A stretch of 55,178 bases of DNA from Acidobacteriota bacterium (GTDB taxonomy: Bacteria; Acidobacteriota; Vicinamibacteria; Vicinamibacterales; 2-12-FULL-66-21), in NCBI GenBank assembly GCA_003222675.1, contig QHWT01000041.1:1-55178 (forward strand), read 5' to 3'. Positions within the stretch are counted from its first letter, which is position 1; the number at the start of each line of letters is the position of its first letter. The position numbers were made by a program, and so were the translations under genes. Below the pieces are notes generated by a model. It did no database searches. It worked only from the letters and a program-made list of their open reading frames with translations, and was not told the origin of the DNA. Of the stretch, positions 1 through 8,872 are shown piece after piece.

Positions 1-1
1 C

Positions 2-37
2 GCACCCCGCACCCCGCGTCCCGCACCCCGCACCCCG
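2..37. repeat. Heptamer tandem array, GCACCCC type
   Basis: Five copies of a 7-bp unit (GCACCCC, one degenerate GCGTCCC) lie a few bases after the stop codon of the outer-membrane protein gene that ends at 43. It is one of several heptamer families in the window that sit directly behind stop codons. The array may continue to the left of the window. Confidence 0.8.
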
Positions 38-42
38 ACTCT

Positions 43-1338
43 TCAGAAGTAGTACTTCAGCCGCGCGTAAACGAAATCACTGTCGGAAAAGCGGCCGACG
101 GTGTCGAGCCCTCGGCCCTGGAACCATCCAATCGAGGCCTCGAGCGCGACGTTGTCCTGCAGCTTCGCCATCGCAATCGCGCGCACGAATATGGACCCGC
201 TCGACGGGCTGTAGACGCCGAAGACGCGGCCCTGGTACTTCTCGCGCGCGAAGCTGCGATCCGCGGACAGGATCAGCGACGTATCGGTCCTCGCGCCCGA
301 GATCCCTCGCGGATCAGGATCGTAGGTTTCGTGATGCACGACCACCGATCCGCTGACGCGGTAGTCTCCCGCCTTGCGATCGACGCCCGCGCCTGTATCG
401 AACGAACGCCCTGTGCGAAGGCCGACCGCATCCGCCGCCTGGAAGGCGTCTGCGACGAAGACCGCCGTCTCTGCGCGAAATCCCCACGGGCCCGTGACGG
501 TTTCCATGTCGCCGCCGATCATCGTGAAGCGAGGGAACAGCCGGTGCGCGCTCGGTCCCGCCGCGGCGTCGATGAAGGGAACGGCATAGACGCCAAACGG
601 ACGAAATCCGCGGTAGGTGGACACCGACCAGTCCACGCGGCCGGTCGTCGCGTTCAGACGCGCGCCTCCCTGTGCGTTCGCGAGCGTCCGCGCTGGCGTG
701 TCTTCCTGAACCTGGATGCCGCCTGGTGCCAGGTTGAACGGTGAGGTCGGTTCGTCGAGCCGATCGAACCGGCCGCGCCTGAAGAACGGCACATACACGG
801 CCTCGAGCGATGCGTGCTCGCCGGCATACGCACGCGCGCGCACGAGCGGCACGGCAAGGCGCGCCTCGCTGCGCCCTTCGAAGAAAAACCGCGACGCGTC
901 GAGCGGGTTGATGACATCGGTCGGCTGGAGCTCATCGAGGCGCCCCCAGACGATGCGCGTGAAGCCGGCGGTGACGTCAAGGCGCCTCACGCGGAAGTCG
1001 ACGCTGAGATCGTGCGGCTCGGCGATCGCGTCCCTGACGTGCCCTCCGCGATCGGCCGCAAGGCCTTCGACAAATCCCGAGGCTGTCAGCCGCACATGGC
1101 GCCCGGCGTCGGCCTTCTCCTCGATGAAGGCGCGCGCGCGCAGCTCTGTCACGTCGCGGGTCGGGAAATGGTCGACAAATATCGAGAGGTGCCCGGTTGG
1201 CGCCTGCGCTGCGACGAGCGCTGGCCCGAGCCACAGGAGTCCACAGACGAGAAAGACCGTCCCCTTTAACCACGGATTACACGGAAGACACGGATCTGAT
1301 CCGTGAGATCCGTGAGATCCGCGTGATCCGTGGTTCAT
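43..1338 (-). CDS. Predicted outer-membrane beta-barrel protein
   Basis: A 431-residue protein with a hydrophobic signal segment at about residues 25-45 (WLKGTVFLVCGLLWLG, cleavage likely near VAAQA). Alternating polar/hydrophobic strands follow, and the end (YARLKYYF) has the terminal aromatic residue typical of outer-membrane barrels. The WGRLDELQPTDVINPLD stretch resembles barrels of the DUF1302 kind that accompany MMPL exporters; that family call is from memory. It is third in an operon after a LolA-like carrier and an MMPL exporter. The only usable in-frame start I see is an ATG inside the upstream 32-bp repeat array, so the first 20 or so residues are repeat-encoded. The substrate is unknown. 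Confidence 0.7.
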   Translation of the reverse strand: MNHGSRGSHGSHGSDPCLPCNPWLKGTVFLVCGLLWLGPALVAAQAPTGHLSIFVDHFPTRDVTELRARAFIEEKADAGRHVRLTASGFVEGLAADRGGHVRDAIAEPHDLSVDFRVRRLDVTAGFTRIVWGRLDELQPTDVINPLDASRFFFEGRSEARLAVPLVRARAYAGEHASLEAVYVPFFRRGRFDRLDEPTSPFNLAPGGIQVQEDTPARTLANAQGGARLNATTGRVDWSVSTYRGFRPFGVYAVPFIDAAAGPSAHRLFPRFTMIGGDMETVTGPWGFRAETAVFVADAFQAADAVGLRTGRSFDTGAGVDRKAGDYRVSGSVVVHHETYDPDPRGISGARTDTSLILSADRSFAREKYQGRVFGVYSPSSGSIFVRAIAMAKLQDNVALEASIGWFQGRGLDTVGRFSDSDFVYARLKYYF

Positions 1339-1434
1339 GATCTGTGAGATCCGCGTGATCCGTGGTTCATGATCTGTGAGATCCGCGTGATCCGTGGTTC
1401 ATGATCTGTGAGATCCGCGTGATCCGTGGTTCAT
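1303..1434 (-). repeat. 32-bp direct repeat array between exporter and barrel genes
   Basis: Three complete 32-bp units and a degenerate fourth fill the gap between the exporter stop and the barrel gene. On the minus strand each unit begins with ATGA (ATG at 1434, 1402, 1370 and 1338). From each of the first three ATGs the frame gives MNHGSRGSHRS and then stops at the TGA overlapping the next unit's ATG. The first ATGA overlaps the exporter stop, and the last ATG opens the barrel gene. A related GTGAGATCCGCG string recurs near 20074. Confidence 0.85.
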
Positions 1435-3827
1435 GCGGCCGCCGCGCGCGAGCGCGTCCGCCGCAACGCGTCGGCGCCGAACATCGACGGCAGCAGCGTG
1501 ATCGTTGCCGGCAGGATGAACACCTCCGCCAGAAACGCCACCGCCATCGTGAGGCCCAGCAGCCCGCCGAACCACGCGGTCGGCTTGTATTCCGACAGCA
1601 TCAGCACGCCGAACCCCAGGCTGTTGATGATCGCCGTCGAGAGCGACGCGCGGCCTTCGTGCACGGTCGCGAGCTCGATGGCGCGATCGGTCGTCGCCCC
1701 CGCCGCGACCTCCCGGCGATACCGATTGATGAAATGAATCGTGTCGTCGTCCACGACGCCGAGCGCGACGCTCGCGACCATGACGGTGGCGATGTTCATG
1801 GAGATGTCCAGGAACCCCATGACGCCGAGGACCGCGATCACCGGCAGCACGTTCGGCGCAATCGTGAGAAAGCCAAAGCGCGCCGACCGGAAGACGAGGA
1901 AGATGACGCCGAACACCGTGAAGAAGGCGGTGCCGAAGCTGCTCAACTGCGATGTGACCAGGTAATGATCGAGCGTTGAGAACAACCTGCCGGAGCCCGT
2001 CGTCGTCACCGTGATTGCGGTGTCCTTGAACGCGGCCTTTGCCGCAACATCGGCCTGCTCAACGAGCTCGAGGACCACGTCTGAGCTCATCGACTTCAGC
2101 TTGACCGAGATTTGCGCGCGGGAGTAGTCGCTCGCCGCCATACGTTCCAGCTCGCGGCGTCCCTCACCACCGAGCGTGAAGACGAACAGCTCCTCCGCGA
2201 TGGCCCGCGAACTCGACGGGACGACATCCGCCGCGGGATCGCCGTCGTGCAACTCTTTGTTCACGCGCTTCACGTAGTCCGCAATGGACGTGACCTTCTT
2301 CACGTTCGACATCGCGCGAAGCGACGCTTCGACGCGTTCCATTCGCTGAAGACTGTCCGGCGTATTCAACGTGTCCGGCTGCCCCTCGAGCATGATCTGG
2401 AAGCTGTAGACGCCGGACAGATCGCTGTCGATGACGCGCGCCGATTGGCCGAGCGGATGGCGCGGGCTGAAGAAGTTGATGTGGTTCGTGTCGACGTGGA
2501 GCCGCACGATGCCGAACGCGGCAATTGCCGAGAGCGCGACCGACATCGCGATCACCTCGCGTGGATGCCGTGTCGAGAAGATCGAGACGCGGCGGAGCGG
2601 CTCGACCAGATATTTCTCGTGCGGCGTCTCTCCCGTTTCCGCCTTCATCAGGCTGAGCAGCGTCGGCACGAATACGAGCGAGATGGCGAAGTCCACCATG
2701 ATGCCGATCGCCGACCCGATGCCGAACGACCGAACGGCGACGACGTGCGAGGTCGCGAGCGACGCCATGCCGAGCGCGGTCGTGCCGCTCGCGCCGAGGA
2801 GCGGCGTCGCCAGGTGCGCGACCGTCGCCTTGAACGCCTCCTCGGGCGGCTTGTGACGGCGCTCTTCGTCCCAGTGCTGCATGATGTGCACATCGTCGGC
2901 AATCGCCAGGACGACGATGAGCGGGACGAGCATGCTCGCGAGCACGTTGTAGCTGTAGCCGAGCAGGGAATACAGACCGAGCGTCCAGAGAATGCTGATG
3001 CCGACGGCGACGATCGTCAGCAGCATCTTGCGCCACGAGCGAAACGTCACATAGACCGCGATCAGCGTGATGACGAGAATCGGCGGGACGAACTTGCGCT
3101 GGTTCTCGAGCGTGATGCGGTTGTAGGTCTCGCTGATTTCGAGGCTGCCGTTGTAATACGCTTTCACGCCCGCCGGCAGCTTCGGATCGACGATGCCGTG
3201 AATCGTCTGGATGACGCCGGCACGAACCTGATCGATGCGCTGTTCGTCGAAGCTGACGACGAGGGCGGTTACCGTGCCGTTCTCGGACACCAGGTCGCCG
3301 CGCAGCAGATCGTCCCTCAGCGCGCGCCGCCTGACCTCCTCCGGCGGGTCGGCGTTCTTCGGATCGAGCAGCCGTCTCACATCGAGGCCTCCGTCGGAGG
3401 ATCGATCCGAGGTCGGAGGTCCGAGGTCCGAGGTTCGAGGTTCGAGGTCCGAGGTCGGAGGTCCGAGGTCCGAGGTCCGGATGGCTTCAACGGTCGTCGC
3501 CGTCGCGAGGCTGTCGACGCGCTCGACGGTATCGACGCGCTCGATGTCGCCGGTGACCTGCTCGATGAAATCAAGCGTCGAGCGGGAGAACAGGCGCTCC
3601 GCGGTATCCGCCTTCAACGCAACGATGAGCGTGCGGCTGCCGCCGAATTCGTCGCGGAAGCGCTCGTAGTCGCGATAGACGGGATCCGCTCTCGAAAACC
3701 ACGCCGTGACGTCGTTGTCGAGGTGCGTGATGTTCGCACGCGGGATGAACGCGATCGCGCAGAGCACGATCGCCGCCGTCAGCGGAAACCTCCAGCGCCA
3801 AAGGAAGTCTGCGAGCGGCCGCGTCAC
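1431..3827 (-). CDS. MMPL/RND-family exporter
   Basis: About 798 residues starting at a GTG (VTRPLADFLWRW) that overlaps the upstream stop as GTGA; the longer open frame upstream is a shadow of the preceding gene. There is a membrane helix at about residues 13-28, a large periplasmic loop (FSRADPVYRDYERFRDEFGG), a helix bundle (PPILVITLIAVYVTFRSWRKM, then DDVHIMQHWDEERR), then a second half repeating this plan and ending in helices around VFILPATITLLPSM. This is the duplicated topology of MMPL transporters. The LolA-like gene upstream and barrel gene downstream suggest envelope lipid or hydrophobic-compound export. The first periplasmic loop carries an in-frame heptamer-repeat insertion at about residues 117-140. 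Confidence 0.85.
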   Translation of the reverse strand: MTRPLADFLWRWRFPLTAAIVLCAIAFIPRANITHLDNDVTAWFSRADPVYRDYERFRDEFGGSRTLIVALKADTAERLFSRSTLDFIEQVTGDIERVDTVERVDSLATATTVEAIRTSDLGPPTSDLEPRTSDLGPPTSDRSSDGGLDVRRLLDPKNADPPEEVRRRALRDDLLRGDLVSENGTVTALVVSFDEQRIDQVRAGVIQTIHGIVDPKLPAGVKAYYNGSLEISETYNRITLENQRKFVPPILVITLIAVYVTFRSWRKMLLTIVAVGISILWTLGLYSLLGYSYNVLASMLVPLIVVLAIADDVHIMQHWDEERRHKPPEEAFKATVAHLATPLLGASGTTALGMASLATSHVVAVRSFGIGSAIGIMVDFAISLVFVPTLLSLMKAETGETPHEKYLVEPLRRVSIFSTRHPREVIAMSVALSAIAAFGIVRLHVDTNHINFFSPRHPLGQSARVIDSDLSGVYSFQIMLEGQPDTLNTPDSLQRMERVEASLRAMSNVKKVTSIADYVKRVNKELHDGDPAADVVPSSSRAIAEELFVFTLGGEGRRELERMAASDYSRAQISVKLKSMSSDVVLELVEQADVAAKAAFKDTAITVTTTGSGRLFSTLDHYLVTSQLSSFGTAFFTVFGVIFLVFRSARFGFLTIAPNVLPVIAVLGVMGFLDISMNIATVMVASVALGVVDDDTIHFINRYRREVAAGATTDRAIELATVHEGRASLSTAIINSLGFGVLMLSEYKPTAWFGGLLGLTMAVAFLAEVFILPATITLLPSMFGADALRRTRSRAAAA
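3409..3478 (-). repeat. In-frame GAGGTCC heptamer array inside the exporter gene
   Basis: Ten 7-bp units (GAGGTCC, GAGGTCG or GAGGTTC, plus-strand reading) lie inside the MMPL coding sequence. Three units make 21 bp, so the product is a repeating seven-residue TSDLGPR-like string in the first periplasmic loop. The same heptamer occurs outside genes at 37050-37116, upstream of the dihydrolipoamide dehydrogenase gene. Confidence 0.9.
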
Positions 3828-4645
3828 TTGCCGGACTCCAGCTCGCGCCGGCTGAACGCATCCTCGCGGAGGCCGATGTTGTACCCGACCTTCTCCACGA
3901 CGAGATGGGTCTGCGTCTTGTCGAGAATGTTCGCCATGGACGAATCGAACACCGTCCAGATCCCCTGCACCTGCTGGATGCGGCGCACGGAGTACACCTT
4001 CTGCGCCTCGTTCCGGCGATTGTAGATGTCGGCCTGCACCACGATATACGTGTCCTTCAGGATGAGGGACACGACGCGCGGAAAGGCGGCGCCGGAGTCC
4101 TTCCGCCGGGACTCGAGGCGCCATGCGGGATGCGCGGCGCCGTCAGCGTCAGTCCACGATGCGTTCCCGGATTCGAGAGCGTAGGAATAGTCATCGAACT
4201 CACGGCCGCCGATGTCTTCGTACGTGAAGTCGCTGCCGACGAAGCTCTCCTGCGCTTCCGTGCCCGCGATACGCCGCACGCGGCCAAGTGACGGCAGAAA
4301 AAGGAACCGCTCATCGTCCGTTTTCGGATGCTCCCAGACGAGAAAGCTCGTGCCGCGGATATCGGCCGGATAGGTGAAGCGGATGAGCAGTCGATCGCCG
4401 TCCGGCGCAGTCTTCGCCGCGCCCGGATTGCCGCGTCCTCTGAGCGTCACTATCGTCAGCGCGCGTTCGCGGACGCGGCCGTGACGGTCGAAGAGCGTCA
4501 TGCGCATCTCGGCCCGCGAGTCGCGGCCGGTATCGCGGTCCTGCACTCGCCGCGCGATCTGTTCAGCCGTTGGTGGTGCAGCCGGCGAAGACCTGATCGA
4601 GAAGGCGATGATAGCCGCCGGGTAGAACAGCGTGACCCAACGCAT
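3824..4645 (-). CDS. LolA-like outer-membrane lipoprotein-sorting protein
   Basis: A 273-residue exported protein with a signal segment at about residues 3-23 (VTLFYPAAIIAFSIRSSPA). The body has LLIRFTYPADIRGTSFLVW, the FLPSLGRVRRI segment and SFVGSDFTYEDIGGREFDDY, all typical of the 'outer membrane lipoprotein-sorting protein' family related to LolA/LolB folds. These bind lipids in the periplasm and are usually encoded beside MMPL exporters, as here: the stop overlaps the exporter's GTG start. It is the first gene of the three-gene operon. The family is clear; the cargo is not. Confidence 0.8.
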   Translation of the reverse strand: MRWVTLFYPAAIIAFSIRSSPAAPPTAEQIARRVQDRDTGRDSRAEMRMTLFDRHGRVRERALTIVTLRGRGNPGAAKTAPDGDRLLIRFTYPADIRGTSFLVWEHPKTDDERFLFLPSLGRVRRIAGTEAQESFVGSDFTYEDIGGREFDDYSYALESGNASWTDADGAAHPAWRLESRRKDSGAAFPRVVSLILKDTYIVVQADIYNRRNEAQKVYSVRRIQQVQGIWTVFDSSMANILDKTQTHLVVEKVGYNIGLREDAFSRRELESGK

Positions 4646-4762
4646 CGAGATCCGATTATGTGAAAGGCTTCACAAGCGGGCAAGGTCCCCGCGTCCGCAC
4701 ACCGGTCTGCCACGCCGCAGCCCGCGTGTATTTCTGAGTTGATAACAGCCACGAGATCATAC

Positions 4763-4786
4763 GTAGGCCGGATCTTTAGACCCGGC
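4763..4786 (+). repeat. REP-like palindrome (GTAG-tagged)
   Basis: GTAG followed by stem GCCGGATC, loop TTTA and stem GACCCGGC, with one mismatch in the stem. It stands alone in the 206-bp gap between the divergent LolA-like gene and the glutaredoxin gene. It belongs to the dispersed family described for 5505-5565. Confidence 0.8.
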
Positions 4787-4851
4787 GCTCTCGTCGGACC
4801 TGGAGGCGGGCGCTTCGCACATCGCACATCGCTCAGCGTTAGGATAGGAAG

Positions 4852-5058
4852 ATGGTGGTCATCTTCGGTAAGGACTCCTGCCCGTACACAAACGCCGCGC
4901 GCGACGATTACCAGGGGCGCGGCATTCCCGTCGAGTACGTGAACGTCAAGAAAAACCCGGACGACCTCGACCGGATGCTGCGCTACAGCAACGGCAGGCG
5001 GCAAGTGCCGGTGATCGTCGAGGACGGCAAGGTCACGATTGGTTTCGGCGGAACCTGA
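4852..5058 (+). CDS. Glutaredoxin-like thiol-disulfide protein
   Basis: A 68-residue thioredoxin-fold protein: beta strand VVIFGKD, active-site motif CPYT, helix, strand IPVEYVNVKKNP, then the cis-proline strand RRQVPVIVEDG and IGFGG. It is shorter than classic glutaredoxins (about 85) and resembles the short UXX-star (seleno)protein type with cysteine in the active site. An AGGA-containing site precedes the ATG. It probably reduces disulfides or serves as a small redox carrier; the partner is unknown. It converges with the thioesterase gene 5 bp downstream. Confidence 0.8.
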   Translation: MVVIFGKDSCPYTNAARDDYQGRGIPVEYVNVKKNPDDLDRMLRYSNGRRQVPVIVEDGKVTIGFGGT

Positions 5059-5063
5059 GGCGT

Positions 5064-5480
5064 TTAGGGATGGCGCCCGGCGGGCGCCAGCAACGCGCGG
5101 ATGTTGTCCGGGATCGGCACGGGCTTCTCTGCGGCGTAATCGTACATGACCTGCACCGTGCGCGCCGTTGCGACGGTCCTCGCGTGCGCGTCGACGATCT
5201 CATACTCGTAAGTGAAGCTCGTGCGACCGATGTCCGCTACGTGCATGTGGATCTCCAGCACGTCTCCATACCGGGCGGCGCGGCGGAAATCGCACTCGGC
5301 GCGCGCGAGAATGATGCCGGGCATCTCCGGCGGCAGCTCGGGACTCCCAAAACCCCACAACGCGCGCCAGTGCGAGAAACGCGTCTGCTCGAGGTACGTC
5401 AGGTACACCGCGTTGTTCACGTGTCCCAGCGGATCGCAATCGCGGAAGCGGACTTCAAGTCGATGGACGAAATGACTCAT
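5064..5480 (-). CDS. Acyl-CoA thioesterase, 4HBT hotdog family
   Basis: A 138-residue hotdog-fold protein of the 4-hydroxybenzoyl-CoA thioesterase / YbgC / FadM type. The N-terminal signature RFRDCDPLGHVNNAVYLTYLEQTRF contains the catalytic-region Asp and the HVNN turn; FTYEYEIVD forms the later core strand. It is expected to hydrolyse cytosolic acyl-CoA esters; substrate chain length cannot be read. The start ATG lies in a heptamer repeat, and an upstream ATG at 5494 gives a five-codon frame whose TGA overlaps this start. Confidence 0.85.
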   Translation of the reverse strand: MSHFVHRLEVRFRDCDPLGHVNNAVYLTYLEQTRFSHWRALWGFGSPELPPEMPGIILARAECDFRRAARYGDVLEIHMHVADIGRTSFTYEYEIVDAHARTVATARTVQVMYDYAAEKPVPIPDNIRALLAPAGRHP

Positions 5481-5504
5481 GGCTCAGAGCTCATGGCTCA
5501 GAAC

Positions 5505-5565
5505 GGCGGACCTGAAGGTCCGCGCTACAGGTGGCTGCACCGTAGGCCGGGTCTTTAGACCCGGC
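5505..5565. repeat. Inverted pair of REP-like palindromes with heptamer flanks
   Basis: A minus-strand element (5505-5528: GTAG, stem CGCGGACC, loop TTCA, stem GGTCCGCC) faces a plus-strand element (5542-5565: GTAG, stem GCCGGGTC, loop TTTA, stem GACCCGGC). The stems differ completely yet both pair perfectly or nearly so, while the GTAG tag and TT[TC]A loop are kept. CATGAG-type heptamers flank the pair on both sides (5474-5502 and 5574-5597). The arrangement matches a BIME, a paired REP unit. Confidence 0.85.
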
Positions 5566-5599
5566 GTCAGGAGGCATGAGCCATGAGTCATGAGTCGGA

Positions 5600-8500
5600 T
5601 CAATTCGCGCCGGAGCGCGTCGCTTTGAGGAATGCGAGAAGATCGGCCAGTTCCTGCCGTGTAAGCTGCTCCGCCAGGCCGCGTGGCATCAGCGAGACGG
5701 TGCCCGGCTGCACGTCTGCGATGTCCTTGCGGAGGATCCGCGTCTCGTCGCCCGCGCCGCTTACGAGGACCATCTCGTCCGGCAGATCGCTGCGCAGTAC
5801 GCCGCCGCGGATCTCACCCGAAGTGGTCGTCACGATGACGGGTTCGTAGCCGCGCGCGAAGCTCGCGCTCGGAAAGACGATTGCCTCGAGCAAGTCCCGT
5901 TCACTGCGAATCTGGCCGATTCGTGTGAGATCCGGGCCGACTCTCCCGCCCACATATCCAACCGCATGGCACGACATACATGCAACCTTTGGACTGTTGA
6001 AGACAGCCTGACCGCGGCGAACGTCACCGCTCTTGAGGGTCTCGAGCAATTCTTCGAGCCGCTCGGCCTGCGCGGCGGAGTCCACACGCAGTGACGCCAG
6101 AAGCATTTCTCCCTGCTTCTGTACGGATGCCGGATACTTTGCAAGGCGCGGGCGGAGCATGTCCGCCCGTACGCTCGACCGGCCGTTCGACTGCTTCAAC
6201 GCGGCGATCAGCTCGAGTCCCAGTGCTTCGTCGCTGGCATTGTCGAATGGAGAAAGAAGCCGCGGAAGCTCCAGTGGACCGGCGGTCTTGATGACGTCTG
6301 TGAGCGTGAGGAGTTGATTCCGATCGAGCTTCGCCTTCTCGATGACGCCTGCGGCAGCTGTCCGAAGCGACGCCGAGCGTGCCGGCTGCACGCTCGCACG
6401 CAGCAGATCGAACAGCTCCGGACCGACGGTGGTGAGGCCGCCGTGAATCGCGGCCAGAGCGTTGAGGCGAACCTCGTCCGGTCGAGATTCGTCACGCGCC
6501 ACGCGCAAGAGTGCCGCTGACACCTGGGGCGTCGCTTCGTCGGACGCGGGCGTCGCACGCAGGACGGCGATCGCCTGGCTCGTCAGCTCGACGTCGCGCC
6601 CCTCCAGCGCACGAACGGTCGGCGCTATCCACGAGGCAGGCAGGATTTTGATATGCGCCTTTGACATGACACCCAGCGCGATCAGACGCGACGCGGCGGG
6701 CGTCGCGCGGTCCGCTGTTTTGGCGAGCAAAGCCTGGATCTCGGAGGTTTCACTGAACTGCGCGAGTTTCAATTGCAGATCGGTGCGCTCCGCGGTGTTG
6801 AGATTCGGCGTGGCCACGCGTTCCTGAAAGAAATCGGCGAGCGCGCTCCCCCACTCCTGATGATGGCCCGCGATCCACCAGGCAGTCTCTTTCAGGACCG
6901 GGTCCGGAGAGTCGAGCAGAGCGATGACGTGTTTCGGCTGCAGTCCGCCATCATCCATCTGGTCGAGCGCAATCAGTGCGACACGCTTCGCGTGAGAGGA
7001 CGCGGCTTGCAGTCCCGCGCCCGTTGCCCGCCAATCGGCAATCTCAATCAATGCGTACGTCACCGAATGTTCGAGCACTCGATCGACCGGCGACGCCGCG
7101 GTCGCGATCAAAGCCGGCACGACTCGGGAGTCGCCGATGCGTCCAAGCGCCTCGGCGGCCGAACGCTGAACGGCGGGCACACCGGACTTCAGCGCATCCA
7201 GCAGCGCGGGCATGGCCGCGCGATCGCGCCAGAGGCCAGCCGCGTAAAGCGCCGTCTGTCGCACGCGCTGATCGCGATCCCCGAGCGCGAGCCGAGCCGC
7301 TTCGCGCGCCGCTCCGGCGTCGATGCGCGTCAGTGCCCACACCGCGTTCCGGTGCGCGTCCGGTGACGTTGAGGTCTTCAGCATCGCCTCGAGCGCCGGT
7401 ACAGCGGTTCTTCCAACCGCCGCAATCCGGTCGAGCGCACGGTTGCGGACGACCGGCCTCGGGTCATCGAGAAGCCTGGTCAGCTCCGCCGGCTCCATCG
7501 TGTTCCAGGCGAGCTTCAGCCCGCGCGGATCAGGAATCCGCGGCGCGCCGCGGCGGCGGACGCGATAGATCGCTCCGAGCACGTCAGGTTTGGCGAGCTG
7601 CGATGTCGGACAACAGAGCTTGTACCAACCCCCGGTGTCGATGACGAGGAGGCTGCCGTCGGCGTCTTCCAGAACGTCGGTGGGATGAAAGTCCTGACTG
7701 TTCGATACGACGAAATCAGAGTCGTGGCTCTTGAAGGTTGCGCCGCTCGGCTCCAGCACATGGCGCGTCACCTTGTGCATGTTGAACAGCGCGGCGAAGA
7801 AGTTGTCTCGATATTCGTCGCCGAACACGCGCGACCCGTACCGTGTCAACCCAGCCGGCGCGGCGGGACCGAGCTGACTCAGCTCCGGCATCAGATCGCC
7901 CGTCTTCTTGTGTCCTTCGATCACATAGTGAGGCTTTCCATACACGCCGCCATACACGGCATGAATCAACGCATCGCGTCGGCCGAGCTGCGGATGCTCC
8001 AGGAACGTCGCCGTCAGGATTCGTTCGCCCGTCGGTGTGAAAGCGACCTCGACAGGATTGTCCATGCCGCCGGTCATCACCGGTTCGACGAGGACGTCGC
8101 CGGGTCGGCGCCGAAAGATGTGCGCGGCGCGCGTGACGAACGGGGTCTGTCCGGGACGTTCGTAGGTCTGCTCGGCGAACCCACCTTTCGTCCAATAGAT
8201 CCAGCCATCAGGGCCGAAGTACGGTCCGTGCAAATCGTTTGCACAACTGGTGAGCGTCTTCCCCTGGAACCATTCTTCGCGGCGATCGGCGACGCCATCG
8301 CCGTTCCTGTCCGTCAGCTTCCAGATACTCGGTGGCGCAGCCACATAGAGCGAGCCGTCGTGCCACAGCGTCCCCTCGGGAAACATCATCCTGTCGGCGA
8401 ACACGATTGATTTGTCGAAGCGGCCGTCACCGTCGGTGTCCTCGAGGCGCACGATCCGGTGAGGCTTGTCCGCAAGCTGCTTCTCAACCTTGTCATTCGA

Positions 8501-8722
8501 CCCAGACGAGTCGGCTACGTACAGCCGGCCTTCTTCATCGAAGTCGGCGACAATGGGTCGATTGACGAGCGGGGGACCCGCGACGCGCTCGATGTCGAAG
8601 CCGGACGGAACTGTGAGGGCGAGCGGAGGCGATACGGGCTGCCCGCCGGCGTACAACAAGGCGCCGGCCACAAGTGCGGCAAATCCAACGCCGAGGGCCG
8701 AGCACCTGATTCTCACGGGCAT
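5600..8722 (-). CDS. PVC-type heme-binding protein with beta-propeller, HEAT repeats and cytochrome c
   Basis: A 1040-residue exported protein with an N-terminal signal segment (SALGVGFAALVAGALLYAGG). Residues about 35-400 form a sorbosone/PQQ-dehydrogenase-like propeller (DFDEEGRLYVADSSG, DGDGRFDKSIVFAD) ending with a typical LCCPTSQLAKPDVLGAIYRVRR stretch. About 410-800 are HEAT-like repeats (DPRPVVRNRALDRIAAVG). The C-terminal domain has CMSCH at about residues 914-918 and a likely Met ligand in SLMPRG. This is the architecture of PVC-type cytochrome proteins also common in Acidobacteriota, thought to oxidise sugars or alcohols in the periplasm. The substrate is unknown. Confidence 0.88.
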   Translation of the reverse strand: MPVRIRCSALGVGFAALVAGALLYAGGQPVSPPLALTVPSGFDIERVAGPPLVNRPIVADFDEEGRLYVADSSGSNDKVEKQLADKPHRIVRLEDTDGDGRFDKSIVFADRMMFPEGTLWHDGSLYVAAPPSIWKLTDRNGDGVADRREEWFQGKTLTSCANDLHGPYFGPDGWIYWTKGGFAEQTYERPGQTPFVTRAAHIFRRRPGDVLVEPVMTGGMDNPVEVAFTPTGERILTATFLEHPQLGRRDALIHAVYGGVYGKPHYVIEGHKKTGDLMPELSQLGPAAPAGLTRYGSRVFGDEYRDNFFAALFNMHKVTRHVLEPSGATFKSHDSDFVVSNSQDFHPTDVLEDADGSLLVIDTGGWYKLCCPTSQLAKPDVLGAIYRVRRRGAPRIPDPRGLKLAWNTMEPAELTRLLDDPRPVVRNRALDRIAAVGRTAVPALEAMLKTSTSPDAHRNAVWALTRIDAGAAREAARLALGDRDQRVRQTALYAAGLWRDRAAMPALLDALKSGVPAVQRSAAEALGRIGDSRVVPALIATAASPVDRVLEHSVTYALIEIADWRATGAGLQAASSHAKRVALIALDQMDDGGLQPKHVIALLDSPDPVLKETAWWIAGHHQEWGSALADFFQERVATPNLNTAERTDLQLKLAQFSETSEIQALLAKTADRATPAASRLIALGVMSKAHIKILPASWIAPTVRALEGRDVELTSQAIAVLRATPASDEATPQVSAALLRVARDESRPDEVRLNALAAIHGGLTTVGPELFDLLRASVQPARSASLRTAAAGVIEKAKLDRNQLLTLTDVIKTAGPLELPRLLSPFDNASDEALGLELIAALKQSNGRSSVRADMLRPRLAKYPASVQKQGEMLLASLRVDSAAQAERLEELLETLKSGDVRRGQAVFNSPKVACMSCHAVGYVGGRVGPDLTRIGQIRSERDLLEAIVFPSASFARGYEPVIVTTTSGEIRGGVLRSDLPDEMVLVSGAGDETRILRKDIADVQPGTVSLMPRGLAEQLTRQELADLLAFLKATRSGAN

Positions 8723-8872
8723 CGCCCAAAATTTCCGTGTGACGGTGTGGGTCCGTGGTCGAGAATTGTGTCGGAGATGATAGCACCAGCTGCTGACTGC
8801 GTACTGCTGATTGTTGCCTGTGCGAGTACAAAGTCTTTGAACATTTCACATTGAACATTTAGCATTGGTAAC

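Noticed and set aside
2112-4025. 637-codon open frame on the plus strand opposite the exporter and carrier genes
   Set aside because: It is the antisense of two clear genes in GC-rich DNA, Arg/Asp/Glu-rich, with no family features.
4852-5058. Selenoprotein of UXX-star type
   Set aside because: The active-site codon is TGC (Cys) and no in-frame TGA or SECIS-like need exists.
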